Notes: generated from the sequence alone by a model not told the origin. Shown: positions 18,127-25,928, counted from the first letter of the stretch. The stretch is 32,150 nt of DNA from Aquificota bacterium (GCA_015486105.1 WFSI01000082.1:1-32150), one strand, 5' to 3'. A program made the numbers and translations.

Positions 18127-18393
18127 CTATTGAAAGAAGAGAATAAAGCCCAAGATGATGAGTAGAAGGGCCCCTCCTCTTCTCGCCAAGTCCAAAGGTA
18201 TCCATAGAGCCAAATGCTCTCCCACCAAAACGGCTAAAAGGGTGGTAGCAGTTAAGGCCAAAGACGCCCCAACAAAAACGGCCAGGGGCGATCTACCCGA
18301 AGAGGCAAACCCCAATACCGCCAACTGGGTCTTGTCCCCCAGCTCAGCCAAAAACACAGCCACGAACACAGCCACTAGGCTCTTAATGTTCAT
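18127..18393 (-). CDS. Half-size TMEM165/GDT1 (UPF0016) cation transporter
   Basis: The 88-residue product has three hydrophobic segments and one copy of the family motif E-x-G-D-K-T/S in 'VFLAELGDKTQLAVLGFA'. GDT1/MneA-type proteins move Mn2+ (and Ca2+) and normally have two such repeats in about 200 residues; single-repeat members are known in bacteria and are thought to pair up. No second repeat gene is adjacent, so a homodimer or a distant partner is needed. The GGGAGG site upstream of the ATG at 18393 supports the start (the ORF-track GTG is one codon earlier). I saw no yybP-ykoY manganese riboswitch in the leader. Confidence 0.85.
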   Translation of the reverse strand: MNIKSLVAVFVAVFLAELGDKTQLAVLGFASSGRSPLAVFVGASLALTATTLLAVLVGEHLALWIPLDLARRGGALLLIILGFILFFQ

Positions 18394-18499
18394 CACCCTC
18401 TACCTCCCAGGACTTTTCCTCTTACCTACCATAAAAAGCGGAGCACATCACCGGTGCCCATGGTATTTCACTGTTCCTTTGTGGTATATATATCTTACT

Positions 18500-19123
18500 A
18501 TGAAGGCTCCTTTGGATAAGATTCGGACTATCATCCAACACCGAGAGGTAAGGGAAGAACCACCATCAGAGAGGATACCCTCGGCGGTGCTGGTCCCCCT
18601 CCTAAATGAAAGGGGGAGGCTCCACCTCCTCTTCATAAGAAAGGTGGAAGACAACTCCCTCCACTCGGGACAAGTCTCCTTTCCCGGGGGTGCTAAAGAA
18701 GATGAAGACCTCCACCTATTAGCTACTGCTCTAAGGGAGACCCATGAGGAGATTGGTATCCCCCCCTCGTCATGGGAGGTGTTAGGACCCCTGGATCCTG
18801 TAAAAACCCTGGGATCGCCCTTCATCATCTACCCTTTCGTAGCCTTTCTCAGGAAACCCATACCCCCTAACCCTTCGCCCCAGGAGGTTGCAAGGGTGTT
18901 CACCGTTCCCTTGGCCTACATCCTGGAGAGATACCCCTTCCAGCTCCAAAACTTCACCTGGCGGGACAAGAACTACGAGACCTTCCTCATCCCCTATGGA
19001 GAAGAAATTATCTGGGGAGCTACAGCTCGCATACTCCAAGCCTTCTGCCAGCTTATCAAGGAAACCCACCCCTCTGGCGCTGGACTTCATAGAGAAAAAC
19101 CGCCGTGGAAGCGGCCACATTGA
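18500..19123 (+). CDS. NudL-type Nudix hydrolase (probable CoA pyrophosphatase)
   Basis: The ORF-track start lies inside the opposite-strand GDT1 gene; the ATG at 18500 gives 207 residues, typical for NudL. The sequence has the UPF0035/NudL motif 'SGQVSFPGGAKEDEDLHLLATALRETHEEIGI', in which the Nudix box is continuous with the 'GQxxFPGG' CoA-family motif. It also has 'LGPLDPVKTLGSPFIIYPFVAFL' and 'EVARVFTVPLAYILE'. The predicted reaction splits CoA or acyl-CoA into 3',5'-ADP and phosphopantetheine. A TATATATAT tract lies just before the ATG and no Shine-Dalgarno is visible, so a leaderless message is possible. Its 3' end overlaps rlmB by 68 bp on the opposite strand. Confidence 0.88.
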   Translation: MKAPLDKIRTIIQHREVREEPPSERIPSAVLVPLLNERGRLHLLFIRKVEDNSLHSGQVSFPGGAKEDEDLHLLATALRETHEEIGIPPSSWEVLGPLDPVKTLGSPFIIYPFVAFLRKPIPPNPSPQEVARVFTVPLAYILERYPFQLQNFTWRDKNYETFLIPYGEEIIWGATARILQAFCQLIKETHPSGAGLHREKPPWKRPH

Positions 19124-19793
19124 GAGAAGCCGTTTTTCCCTTCATAGGAATCCTTATTAGAAAGTCGCATGTATCCCTCACCAAGGGGGAAAGCCCCTTC
19201 TCTTCGCTACCCATGACAAGAACCAAAGGCAGGGTGAGATCCACCCCATAGGGCACCTGCTCCCCCTGAAGGTGGGTACCAACTATCCAGAGCCCCTCCT
19301 TCTTCATAGCCCGAAGGGTAGTGGTAAGGTTGGAAACCCTATCTACTGGCAAGTGAAAAATGGCTCCAGCAGAAGCCCTAACAACACCAGACGTTATAGG
19401 GGCTGATCTCCTCTTAGGAAAGATGACCCCATGGACTCCCAAGACCTCACAGGATCGAAGGATGGCCCCCATGTTCCCCACATCTACCACCCCATCCAAG
19501 GCAAGGAATAGAGGTGCTTCTCCCCTTTCCCTAACCTCCCTGAGACGCTCCTGCCATGGAAGAAACCCAACAGGAGATAGAATGAGCACGGCCCCCTGAT
19601 GCTCATGGGAATAACGGGCCAGGTGCTCCTTGGGCACCTTAACCACTTTGATCCCCTGCTCCCGGGCCTTCTGAGCTAAGCCTTCCAAGCGTCCCCCTCC
19701 CCCCTTGAGAAGATAGAGGCTTTGGGCCGGATGCTTAGCCTTTAAGGCCTCCTCAATAGCCCTCAGGCTCCAGACCAGCAACTCATCGCCCAT
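19056..19793 (-). CDS. rlmB: SpoU/TrmH-family 23S rRNA (guanosine-2'-O-)-methyltransferase, RlmB-like
   Basis: The 245-residue product has an N-terminal L30e-like substrate-binding domain ('VWSLRAIEEALKAKHPAQSLYLLKG', 'HLARYSHEHQGAVLIL') and a SPOUT knot domain with motif 1 'FLALDGVVDVGNMGAILRSCEVLG', motif 2 'LVLVMGSEEKGLSPLVRDTCDFLIRIPM' and motif 3 'SLNVAASTAVFLYEV'. It methylates a ribose 2'-OH with SAM; RlmB acts on G2251 of 23S rRNA, though a TrmH-like tRNA role cannot be excluded. Its start overlaps the DUF4416 gene by 11 bp. Its end overlaps nudL convergently. Confidence 0.9.
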   Translation of the reverse strand: MGDELLVWSLRAIEEALKAKHPAQSLYLLKGGGGRLEGLAQKAREQGIKVVKVPKEHLARYSHEHQGAVLILSPVGFLPWQERLREVRERGEAPLFLALDGVVDVGNMGAILRSCEVLGVHGVIFPKRRSAPITSGVVRASAGAIFHLPVDRVSNLTTTLRAMKKEGLWIVGTHLQGEQVPYGVDLTLPLVLVMGSEEKGLSPLVRDTCDFLIRIPMKGKTASLNVAASTAVFLYEVQRQRGGFP

Positions 19794-20328
19794 AGTTCCT
19801 CTTCTCCATAAGAAGTCCCTGCCTCACTTCCTCCATAAAACGAAGCACCAAGGGCATTTTGTAATCAGGATAAGTCCAACCCATGGGCTCAAAGCTCCCG
19901 CCGTGATACACCATGGTAACCTCTGCGTATATACCATCCCCAAGATAGATCCTGTGGGAGTAACCTTTGGTGGTGGCCAGCACTAACTGAGCCTCTGTGA
20001 GATAACCCGGATCAAGGTTCACCACTCTCCTAAGGACCCCTTCCCTATCCTCGGCCAGCTCTTCCTCCAAGGCATTAGTAAAACCCTTGGCCTCTGCCAA
20101 GGCCTCCTGGGGGAAGAAACCACCAAAGGCCCAAAAGAACTTCAATAGGCCTGAACCCATCTCAAGCTCATAATACTCAGTGTGAGTAAAAGGGTAAGAA
20201 GGACTCTCCAAGACCACAGGCCCAAACTTCCCCACCATGGCCTCCCTCACCCTCCCCCAGGGAGCAGATGGAGAACCCATCAAGGCGCAGACGAGTCTGG
20301 CCGGACCAGGTCTCTTGGGCTTACCCAC
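19783..20328 (-). CDS. DUF4416 family protein
   Basis: The 181-residue product matches DUF4416: '[15 protein letters not shown]', '[17 protein letters not shown]', '[47 protein letters not shown]' and '[16 protein letters not shown]'. The family is known mainly from Desulfobacterota and related anaerobes and has no assigned function; the many conserved Tyr, His and Asp suggest an enzyme or nucleotide binder. A GTG start is used, preceded by GAGGAGG and overlapping the tyrS stop by 8 bp. Co-translation with tyrS and rlmB hints at an RNA or translation-linked role, which is inference only. Confidence 0.85.
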   Translation of the reverse strand: MGKPKRPGPARLVCALMGSPSAPWGRVREAMVGKFGPVVLESPSYPFTHTEYYELEMGSGLLKFFWAFGGFFPQEALAEAKGFTNALEEELAEDREGVLRRVVNLDPGYLTEAQLVLATTKGYSHRIYLGDGIYAEVTMVYHGGSFEPMGWTYPDYKMPLVLRFMEEVRQGLLMEKRNYGR

Positions 20329-21553
20329 CCCTCCTCACATCAAAACGAACTTGGGCAAAGCGCTTCTTGCCATACTTAAGGACATGCTCTTTATCATCAC
20401 AGGGAATCTCCGCGTCCCTATCAGTTATCCTCTTTCCATCCCATCGCACCCCTCCCTGTTGAATAGCCCTTATGGCTTCGCTGGTAGAACGGGCAAAACG
20501 AATAGCTGTGAGGATCCGGGCAAGCCAAATCTTCCCCCCCTGGGAAATCACGGTGAACTCAGGCATCTCTGTGGGAAGCTTTCTCTCCTTAAAAACCCGT
20601 TCAAACTCCTCCTCAGCCTTCTGGGCAGCCTCCTGGCTATAGAAACAGGCCACTATCTCCTTAGCCAGATCCATCTTGGCCCTCTTAGGATGAAGCCCAC
20701 CCTCCATCACCCGTTCCTTCAAGGCCTGAGTTTCAACGGGGGGAAGGGACGACAAAAGTTCGTAGTACTTCCACATAAGCTCATCAGAGATGGACATAAG
20801 CTTTCCAAACATCTCCTGGGGAGGTTCAGTAATACCCACATAGTTGCCCAGGGATTTGGACATCTTGTGGACCCCGTCCAAGCCCTCTAGAATGGGTAGC
20901 ATCATCACCACCTCAGGCTCCTGGCCGTACTCCCTCTGGATATCCCTGGCCACCAACAGGTTGAAGCGCTGGTCGGTGCCCCCAACCTCTACATCAGCCT
21001 TCAAGGCCACAGAATCGTAGCCTTGAAGAAGAGGATACAGAAACTCATGGATATAAACAGGTACACCCTCCCTATAGCGGCCTTTGAAATCATCCCTCTC
21101 CAGCATCCTGGCCACCGTATACTTAGCCGCCAGCTTTATCATACCCTCCGCTCCCAAAGGGGAAAGCCACTGGCTGTTGAAGGACACCACGGTTTTCTCA
21201 GGATCGAGGATCTTAAAGACCTGCTCCTTGTAAGTCTGGGCATTCTCCTGGACCTCCTGGGGGGTAAGGGCCTTCCTAGTCTCTGACTGGCCTGTGGGAT
21301 CACCTATCATTCCAGTAAAGTCGCCAATAAGAAAGACTACTTTATGACCTATGTCTTGAAACTGCTTAAGTTTCTGGATGAGGACCGTGTGACCCAGATG
21401 AAGGTCAGGAGCCGTTGGATCGAAGCCCGCCTTTATAACAAGAGGCTTCCCATCTCTTCGACTGCGTTCCAGTTTCCTCAACAGCTCTCCCTCATCTATG
21501 ATCTCTTCCACACCCTTCGCCAGCAGTTCCATTTCCTCCCTGATATCCACCAC
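20321..21553 (-). CDS. tyrS: Tyrosyl-tRNA synthetase
   Basis: A 410-residue class Ic synthetase that charges tRNA-Tyr. It has '[31 protein letters not shown]' (HIGH motif as HLGH), '[29 protein letters not shown]' (tyrosine pocket), '[16 protein letters not shown]' (KMSKS) and a C-terminal S4-type RNA-binding domain ('[23 protein letters not shown]'). The spacing matches the TyrZ/TyrS2-type subgroup. A GTG start with GGGAGGTGAG upstream is used; an ATG seven codons in is possible. A consensus promoter lies just upstream and no T-box leader is visible. Confidence 0.97.
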   Translation of the reverse strand: MVDIREEMELLAKGVEEIIDEGELLRKLERSRRDGKPLVIKAGFDPTAPDLHLGHTVLIQKLKQFQDIGHKVVFLIGDFTGMIGDPTGQSETRKALTPQEVQENAQTYKEQVFKILDPEKTVVSFNSQWLSPLGAEGMIKLAAKYTVARMLERDDFKGRYREGVPVYIHEFLYPLLQGYDSVALKADVEVGGTDQRFNLLVARDIQREYGQEPEVVMMLPILEGLDGVHKMSKSLGNYVGITEPPQEMFGKLMSISDELMWKYYELLSSLPPVETQALKERVMEGGLHPKRAKMDLAKEIVACFYSQEAAQKAEEEFERVFKERKLPTEMPEFTVISQGGKIWLARILTAIRFARSTSEAIRAIQQGGVRWDGKRITDRDAEIPCDDKEHVLKYGKKRFAQVRFDVRRGG

Positions 21554-21577
21554 TCACCTCCCAAGAGAATGCTAATG

Positions 21578-21606
21578 TGTATAGAACGGCTCTCCACCCT
21601 TTTCAA
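21578..21606 (-). promoter_or_regulatory. Promoter of tyrS
   Basis: On the minus strand TTGAAA and TATACA are 17 bp apart, a strong sigma-70-type match ending 24 bp before the GTG start of tyrS. The leader would be about 18 nt, too short for a T-box. The unit probably includes DUF4416 and rlmB. Confidence 0.65.
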
Positions 21607-21754
21607 GGATGATAAAATTCAAAAGTCCCATCAAAAACCGATCATTACCGTAGTTAAGACATTCAAGTTAAAGAAAGTCCGTCTGAAAGTAAGTGAAAGG
21701 ACGGAATCCTCCTTCTTCCAGGGAAAATGAGGAAAGTCTTGTAGGTCTCTTTCC
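21607..21754. other. Intergenic stretch between divergent promoters, no gene seen
   Basis: Together with the flanking promoters this is the 307-bp non-coding gap between tyrS and the radical SAM gene. It is AT-rich. The 9-mer CGTAGTTAA occurs here and again near 21810, between promoter and start of the radical SAM gene. No RNA gene, hairpin terminator or open frame with a ribosome site was found. Confidence 0.5.
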
Positions 21755-21782
21755 TTGAATAAAGGTTAGATCTGTGTTAAAT
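21755..21782 (+). promoter_or_regulatory. Promoter of the radical SAM gene
   Basis: TTGAAT and TTAAAT are separated by 16 bp, about 78 bp upstream of the start codon. The remaining leader of roughly 70 nt contains CACGTG and a good GGAGAGG ribosome site. Confidence 0.45.
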
Positions 21783-21860
21783 TAACTATAGCAATTTTCC
21801 CACGTGAAAACGTAGTTAACCGAGGCACAAAAACTGAGAGAAGAAACGTGGAGAGGCAAT

Positions 21861-23357
21861 ATGAAAGTGCTTCTGGTCTATCCAGAGTACCCTAACACAT
21901 TTTGGGGATTTAAGTATGCCCTGAGATTTATCTCCAAGAGGGCAAGCCTTCCTCCACTTGGATTGCTGACTGTGGCTGCAATGCTCCCAAAAGAGTGGCA
22001 CAAAAAGTTGATTGATATGGCAGTAACAGAACTCTATGACGATGATATAAAATGGGCCGATTATGTATTTATCAGTGCCATGACTGTTCAAAAAGAATCC
22101 ACAAATACTGTGATAGAAAGATGCAAGAGATTTGGGACTAAGGTTGTTGCAGGTGGACCACTTTTCACAATGGAATACAGAGAGTTCGAGAAAGACATAG
22201 ACCACCTTGTGCTCGATGAGGCCGAGATCACACTCCCTGCATTTCTGAGTGACCTGGATAAAGGGTGTCCTCGCCACATCTATACCTCGGAACAATGGGC
22301 TGACATACGAGAGACGCCCATTCCCCTATGGAAACTTATTGACATGCGTAGATACGCTACTATGAACATTCAGTTCTCAAGGGGATGCCCCTTCGATTGC
22401 GAGTTCTGCGATATACCCATCCTTTATGGACATACACCACGCACGAAGAGCAAAGAACAAATGGTAGCAGAGCTTGAGGCTCTGTTCACAGGTGGTTGGA
22501 GAGGTGGGGTTTTCATTGTAGATGATAACTTTATTGGAAATAAGAGGGTATTAAAAAGGGATATCCTGCCTACCATGATAGAATGGATGGAAGGGAAAGG
22601 TTATCCCTTCAGCTTCTCAACAGAGGCTTCCATTAACCTATCCGACGATGAGGAACTTATGCAGATGATGGTCCAGGCAGGGTTTGATACGGTATTTATC
22701 GGCATTGAATCGCCACATGAGGAGAGCTTAGAGGAATGTGGTAAGATCCAAAACAAAAATCGAGATTTGATATCAAGCGTTAAAAAAATCCAAAAACACG
22801 GACTTCAGGTTCAAGGAGGGTTTATTATAGGTTTCGATAGCGACCCGCCTTCCATATTTGAGAAGATAACCTCCTTTATCCAGGAGAGTGGCATTGTGAG
22901 TGCAATGGTTGGATTATTGAATGCTCCGCGGGGAACTAAACTCTATCAACGTCTCGCAAGAGAAGAAAGGCTGTTGAAGGAAGCGTCGGGTAATAATACA
23001 GATCTATCCATCAATTTTATCCCCAAGATGCCCACAGAAGTGCTCATTGATGGATATAAAAGAGTGGTTAATACTATATACTCTCCAAAATACTATTATG
23101 AAAGAGTAATGGCATTCTTGAAAGATTATGAACCATTGCAGAAGAAGAGTTTCCATTTTCAGTTTAGCTATCTCAAAGCATTGCTTAAATCTATGTGGTC
23201 ATTAGGGGTCATAGGTAAAGAGAGAGCCTATTTCTGGAAAGTGTTTTTGTGGTCCTTAATAAGACGTCCCAAGGTTTTCCCATTAGCGGTTACCCTCTCG
23301 ATCTACGGCTTTCACTTCAGGAAAATGTTCGAAGAATACAGATTGGGTGATGCATAA
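21861..23357 (+). CDS. B12-binding radical SAM protein (HpnP-like / DUF4070 type)
   Basis: A 498-residue class B radical SAM enzyme. The N-terminal B12-fold domain opens 'VYPEYPNTFWGFKYALRFISKRASLPPLGLLTVAAMLP', a start seen in hopanoid C-2 methylase (HpnP) relatives. The SAM core has the cluster motif CxxxCxxC in 'SRGCPFDCEFCDIPILYG', then 'GWRGGVFIVDDNFIGNK', 'FSTEASINL', 'FIGIESPHEESLEEC' and 'GGFIIGFDSD'. The C-terminal 130 residues have the DUF4070-like 'SPKYYYERV' region. A lipid or natural-product methylation role is likely from the family, but the substrate is unknown. GGAGAGG precedes the ATG. Codons are AT-richer than the neighbours, suggesting transfer. Confidence 0.85.
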   Translation: MKVLLVYPEYPNTFWGFKYALRFISKRASLPPLGLLTVAAMLPKEWHKKLIDMAVTELYDDDIKWADYVFISAMTVQKESTNTVIERCKRFGTKVVAGGPLFTMEYREFEKDIDHLVLDEAEITLPAFLSDLDKGCPRHIYTSEQWADIRETPIPLWKLIDMRRYATMNIQFSRGCPFDCEFCDIPILYGHTPRTKSKEQMVAELEALFTGGWRGGVFIVDDNFIGNKRVLKRDILPTMIEWMEGKGYPFSFSTEASINLSDDEELMQMMVQAGFDTVFIGIESPHEESLEECGKIQNKNRDLISSVKKIQKHGLQVQGGFIIGFDSDPPSIFEKITSFIQESGIVSAMVGLLNAPRGTKLYQRLAREERLLKEASGNNTDLSINFIPKMPTEVLIDGYKRVVNTIYSPKYYYERVMAFLKDYEPLQKKSFHFQFSYLKALLKSMWSLGVIGKERAYFWKVFLWSLIRRPKVFPLAVTLSIYGFHFRKMFEEYRLGDA

Positions 23358-23417
23358 ACCTATCAAGGTCCACTCTCTCCTACATCACGCTAAATAGCTT
23401 CAGCGAATTCATGGACA

Positions 23418-23447
23418 CCTGCCTGCCGCGTCCCCGGCACAGACAGG
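23418..23447. repeat. GC-rich inverted repeat between convergent genes
   Basis: CCTGCCTG and CAGACAGG form an 8-bp arm with one mismatch, extended inward by CCG/CGG, in an otherwise AT-rich 185-bp gap between the 3' ends of the radical SAM and deacetylase genes. There is no T-run, so it is not a standard terminator. It resembles a REP- or MITE-like extragenic palindrome; only one copy was seen here. Confidence 0.4.
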
Positions 23448-23542
23448 AGAAAAGCATGCCTGCCTCTTACTTGATAAGGCAATCTCTCTTGTTTCAATAA
23501 GTTGGCTGTGAGCTATGCTGTCTTTTTGAATGAAGCCCTTCC

Positions 23543-24259
23543 TTAGTTGGGATCAATAAGATCTTCCAGCTTTACAAAGCTGTATCCCCTCCTTGTTAAC
23601 ACCTTTACTATCACAGGCAGTGCCTTCCCCGTACTATATCCGCGCCCATTAATGTGAAATATTAATATAGATCCCGGCCTCGTTCTCGATAACACCCACC
23701 TTTTCAAACTAATAGGATCAATACTTTTGTCTGGATCCCCACTTGGAAATGTCCAATGTACGACTTTATAACCCAATCTCTCTACTATTCTAAGAGATCT
23801 TTCATCATAATTACCCCCTGGGAACCTAAATAACCTTGTCCTTCTGTTCGTAAGAGAATAGAGAATAGCTTCGGTTCTTAAAACCTCTCTTTCAATCTCT
23901 TTTGGGGTCAACCGCTCCATGTGAAGTGGATGGGAATAAGAATGGTTCTCCACCTCCACAAAATCATACTTGCAAATACATCTTATGATCATAGAATTAA
24001 CCGTTCTTTTAGCAAACTTCCCACTTATAAACAGAGTAAAAGGTATCCTGTTCCTCAACAAAAAATCCAGTATAGTTAAATCAAAATATGACGGCGTCTT
24101 GGTCTCACAAGCATCAAAGGTCAATGCCACCAATCTTCTATGGGTGGGCAATTCTGTTATGATTTTACCCCAGGCTGGAAAGCTGTATAATAAAAATAAT
24201 AAGCAAAAAACTATTAGACATGTTTTACTGGCTAACGGCGTTTCTGGGACGTGCTTCAT
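23543..24259 (-). CDS. Polysaccharide deacetylase (NodB domain), exported or membrane-anchored
   Basis: The product of 238 residues from the ATG at 24259 (behind GGGGAGGTGAGG) has a hydrophobic leader 'TCLIVFCLLFLLYSFPAWG' and a carbohydrate esterase 4 domain. Motif 1 is 'LVALTFDACETKTP', motif 2 'VEVENHSYSHPLHM' (HxxxH metal pair), motif 3 'FRFPGGNYDE', and a late motif is 'ILIFHINGRG' with the catalytic His. The usual TFDD is TFDA here, a variant seen in other NodB relatives that puts the metal site in some doubt. A role in removing N-acetyl groups from peptidoglycan or a surface glycan is inferred. Base use is AT-rich like the neighbouring radical SAM gene. Confidence 0.88.
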   Translation of the reverse strand: MKHVPETPLASKTCLIVFCLLFLLYSFPAWGKIITELPTHRRLVALTFDACETKTPSYFDLTILDFLLRNRIPFTLFISGKFAKRTVNSMIIRCICKYDFVEVENHSYSHPLHMERLTPKEIEREVLRTEAILYSLTNRRTRLFRFPGGNYDERSLRIVERLGYKVVHWTFPSGDPDKSIDPISLKRWVLSRTRPGSILIFHINGRGYSTGKALPVIVKVLTRRGYSFVKLEDLIDPN

Positions 24260-24398
24260 GCCCTCACCTCCCCATTCATATTGCACCGGTACTATTTTAC
24301 ATCACCATACCTCCGAGTCCTTTGGAGTGGAAGGGGTTTAGAAGTATCTTTGCCCACTATCTCTCCCTCGCCCAGGGCGAAAGAAAATTTAACAGATC

Positions 24399-24440
24399 TT
24401 GATTTACATCAAGGAAACCCAGGAAAGAAGGCATATATAA
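24399..24440 (+). promoter_or_regulatory. FNR/HcpR-type operator and -10 box of hcp
   Basis: TTGAT-TTAC-ATCAA (24399-24412) is a perfect FNR/CRP-family palindrome, extended to CTTGAT/ATCAAG. A TATATAA box at 24434-24440 places the expected start near 24447, so the operator is centred at about -41.5, the class II activator position. HcpR, a CRP/FNR-family regulator, is known to control hcp in Desulfovibrio and relatives from such sites. FNR itself or Dnr could also bind. Confidence 0.8.
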
Positions 24441-24469
24441 ACAGATACAAAAGCCCAGGAGGTAGACAA

Positions 24470-25580
24470 ATGTTTTGCGACCAGTGTGAACAAACAGCCA
24501 AAGGCTACGCCTGCACCGTAAGAGGTGTGTGCGGCAAGTCCCCCGAGGTGGATTACCTCCAAGACCTGCTCCTTTACGTGGTAGAGGGCATATCCCAGGT
24601 AACCCTAAAGGGACAAAAGGTAGGGGTGAGAAGCCCTAAAGCAGAAGTTTTTGCCTGTGAGGCCCTCTTTTCCACCCTCACCAATGTGAACTTCGATCCC
24701 CAAAGGTTTACAGACAGAAGGGAAAGGTGTCTACGTCTATACCCACGGCGAAATGCTCCCCTGCCATGGGTACCCCGAGTTGAAAAAGTATTCTCACCTT
24801 TACGGCCACTACGGTACTGCCTGGCAAAATCAACAGAGGGAGTTTGCTGAGTTTCCCGGGGCCATAGTCATGACCACCAACTGCCTCATGCCCCCTAAAG
24901 ACTCTTACAGAAAGAACCTTTTCACCGCGGGTCCCGTGGGATGGCCTGGTATAGCCCATATCTCTACCAGGGACTTCTCCCCTGCCATAAAGCGGACCTT
25001 AGAACTCCCTGGATTTTCCGAAGACAAGGAAGGCAAAAAGGTTTACACAGGCTTTGCCAGAAACGCTATCCTCTCCGTAGCAGATAAAGTGGTAGAGGCG
25101 GTAAAGGCGGGGAAGATCCGCCACTTCTTCCTGGTAGGCGGGTGTGACGGGGCCAAGCCAGGACGTAACTACTATACCGACTTTGTGGAGAAAGCCCCCA
25201 AGGACACGGTAATCCTTACCCTGGCCTGTGGGAAGTTTCGTTTCTTTGACAAAGACTTGGGCTCTGTGAACGGTATCCCCAGACTTCTGGATGTAGGTCA
25301 GTGTAATGACGCCTACTCAGCCATCCAGATCGCTCTGGCCTTGGCCAAGGCCTTCAACTGCAATGTAAACGATCTTCCCCTCTCTATAATTCTCTCCTGG
25401 TTTGAGCAGAAAGCAGTAGCCATCCTTCTCACCCTACTCTATTTAGGGATAAGGGACATAAGACTGGGGCCCACTCTTCCTGCCTTTATCAGCCCCAAGG
25501 TACTGGATGTGTTGGTGAAAAACTTCGAGCTCAAACCCATCTCCACCCCTGAAGAAGACCTCAAGGCCATCTTAGGATAA
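24470..25580 (+). pseudogene. hcp: Hydroxylamine reductase (hybrid cluster protein) with internal deletion and frameshift
   Basis: The first part (24470-24709, 80 codons, AGGAGG ribosome site) starts MFCDQCEQTAKGYACTVRGVCG, with the C3-C6-C15-C21 cluster spacing of class I Hcp, and ends at '[11 protein letters not shown]'. The second part is in another frame from about 24708 ('[25 protein letters not shown]') to 25580. In intact Hcp about 175 residues lie between these two points. The C-terminal hybrid-cluster ligands are present: Glu of THGEM, Cys of TTNC, GGC, LAC and GQC, and Glu of SWFEQK. The His of the 'GHDL' motif lies in the missing part. The first frame would end as a 126-residue peptide at 24850. 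Either a true deletion or an assembly error; no Hcp activity is expected as written. Confidence 0.88.
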
Positions 25581-25585
25581 AGCTT

Positions 25586-25614
25586 AAATGGGGAGGGTTT
25601 CATCCTCCCCATTT
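25586..25614 (+). terminator. Hairpin terminator after hcp
   Basis: AAATGGGGAGG and CCTCCCCATTT form a perfect 11-bp stem with a 7-nt loop, six bases after the hcp stop. The T tract is short (ATTTAT), so the stem strength carries the call. It also separates hcp from the opposing selC transcript. Confidence 0.7.
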
Positions 25615-25669
25615 ATCCAAACCCTAAAATAGAAGCTATTTCTGGATAAATAGACCTCGCAAAAAGTCC

Positions 25670-25764
25670 TGGCGGAAGTGGGTGGGAATCGAACCCACCA
25701 GCCCCCTTTTGGGAGGCTCACCGGATTTGAAGTCCGGGGGCAGCACCAGCCACCACCCACTTCC
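25670..25764 (-). tRNA. selC: tRNA-Sec (UCA), CCA encoded
   Basis: The minus strand folds as a 95-nt tRNA with an 8-bp acceptor stem GGAAGTGG/CCACTTCC, discriminator G and encoded CCA. The anticodon loop CTTCAAA sits in a CCGGA/TCCGG stem, giving anticodon UCA. A long variable arm (GAGCCTCCC...GGGGGCT) and the T loop TTCGATT follow. These are the bacterial tRNA-Sec features, and the length equals that of E. coli selC. It shows that the organism decodes UGA as selenocysteine; selA, selB and selD are not in the window. Confidence 0.97.
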
Positions 25765-25789
25765 AACATAAAAGGGGGATTTTTGCGGC

Positions 25790-25818
25790 GTTATACGGAT
25801 TCAATCATCCAAAGTCAA
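25790..25818 (-). promoter_or_regulatory. Promoter of selC
   Basis: TTGACT and TATAAC are 17 bp apart on the minus strand, ending 25 bp before the tRNA 5' end. A GC-rich stretch (GCCGC) follows the -10, as in stringently controlled stable-RNA promoters. A leader of roughly 20 nt would be removed by RNase P. Confidence 0.75.
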
Positions 25819-25875
25819 GGGTATCAAAAAGGTCCTTCCCTCAGAATTGGAAATAATTAGTAGTAAGATTTACAA

Positions 25876-25890
25876 GGATTGCAACAATCC
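25876..25890. promoter_or_regulatory. Inverted repeat upstream of the hybrid kinase
   Basis: GGATTG-CAA-CAATCC is a perfect 15-bp palindromic element 38 bp before the kinase start. TTGCAA inside it could be a -35 with TATAAA 14 bp on, a short spacing. An operator function is possible but unproved. Confidence 0.35.
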
Positions 25891-25928
25891 CCAATCTGTA
25901 TAAAATGCTGCATAGGGAGAAGAAAGCA

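Noticed and set aside
18155-18499. Long N-terminal extension of the Nudix ORF
   Set aside because: It is the antisense shadow of the GDT1 gene and does not look like any domain.
18394-18499. Possible manganese (yybP-ykoY) riboswitch before the GDT1 gene
   Set aside because: The conserved aptamer core was not found in the 106-bp leader.
21541-21860. T-box leader for tyrS
   Set aside because: The consensus promoter lies about 24 bp from the start codon, leaving no room for one.
24251-24469. Upstream extension of the first hcp frame
   Set aside because: It crosses the FNR box and the deacetylase start; MFCDQCEQ at 24470 with AGGAGG is the true start.
24470-25580. Hcp as a class III form, which naturally lacks an N-terminal helical segment
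   Set aside because: The gap here extends to the residue just before THGEM, removes the His ligand and changes frame, unlike class III proteins.
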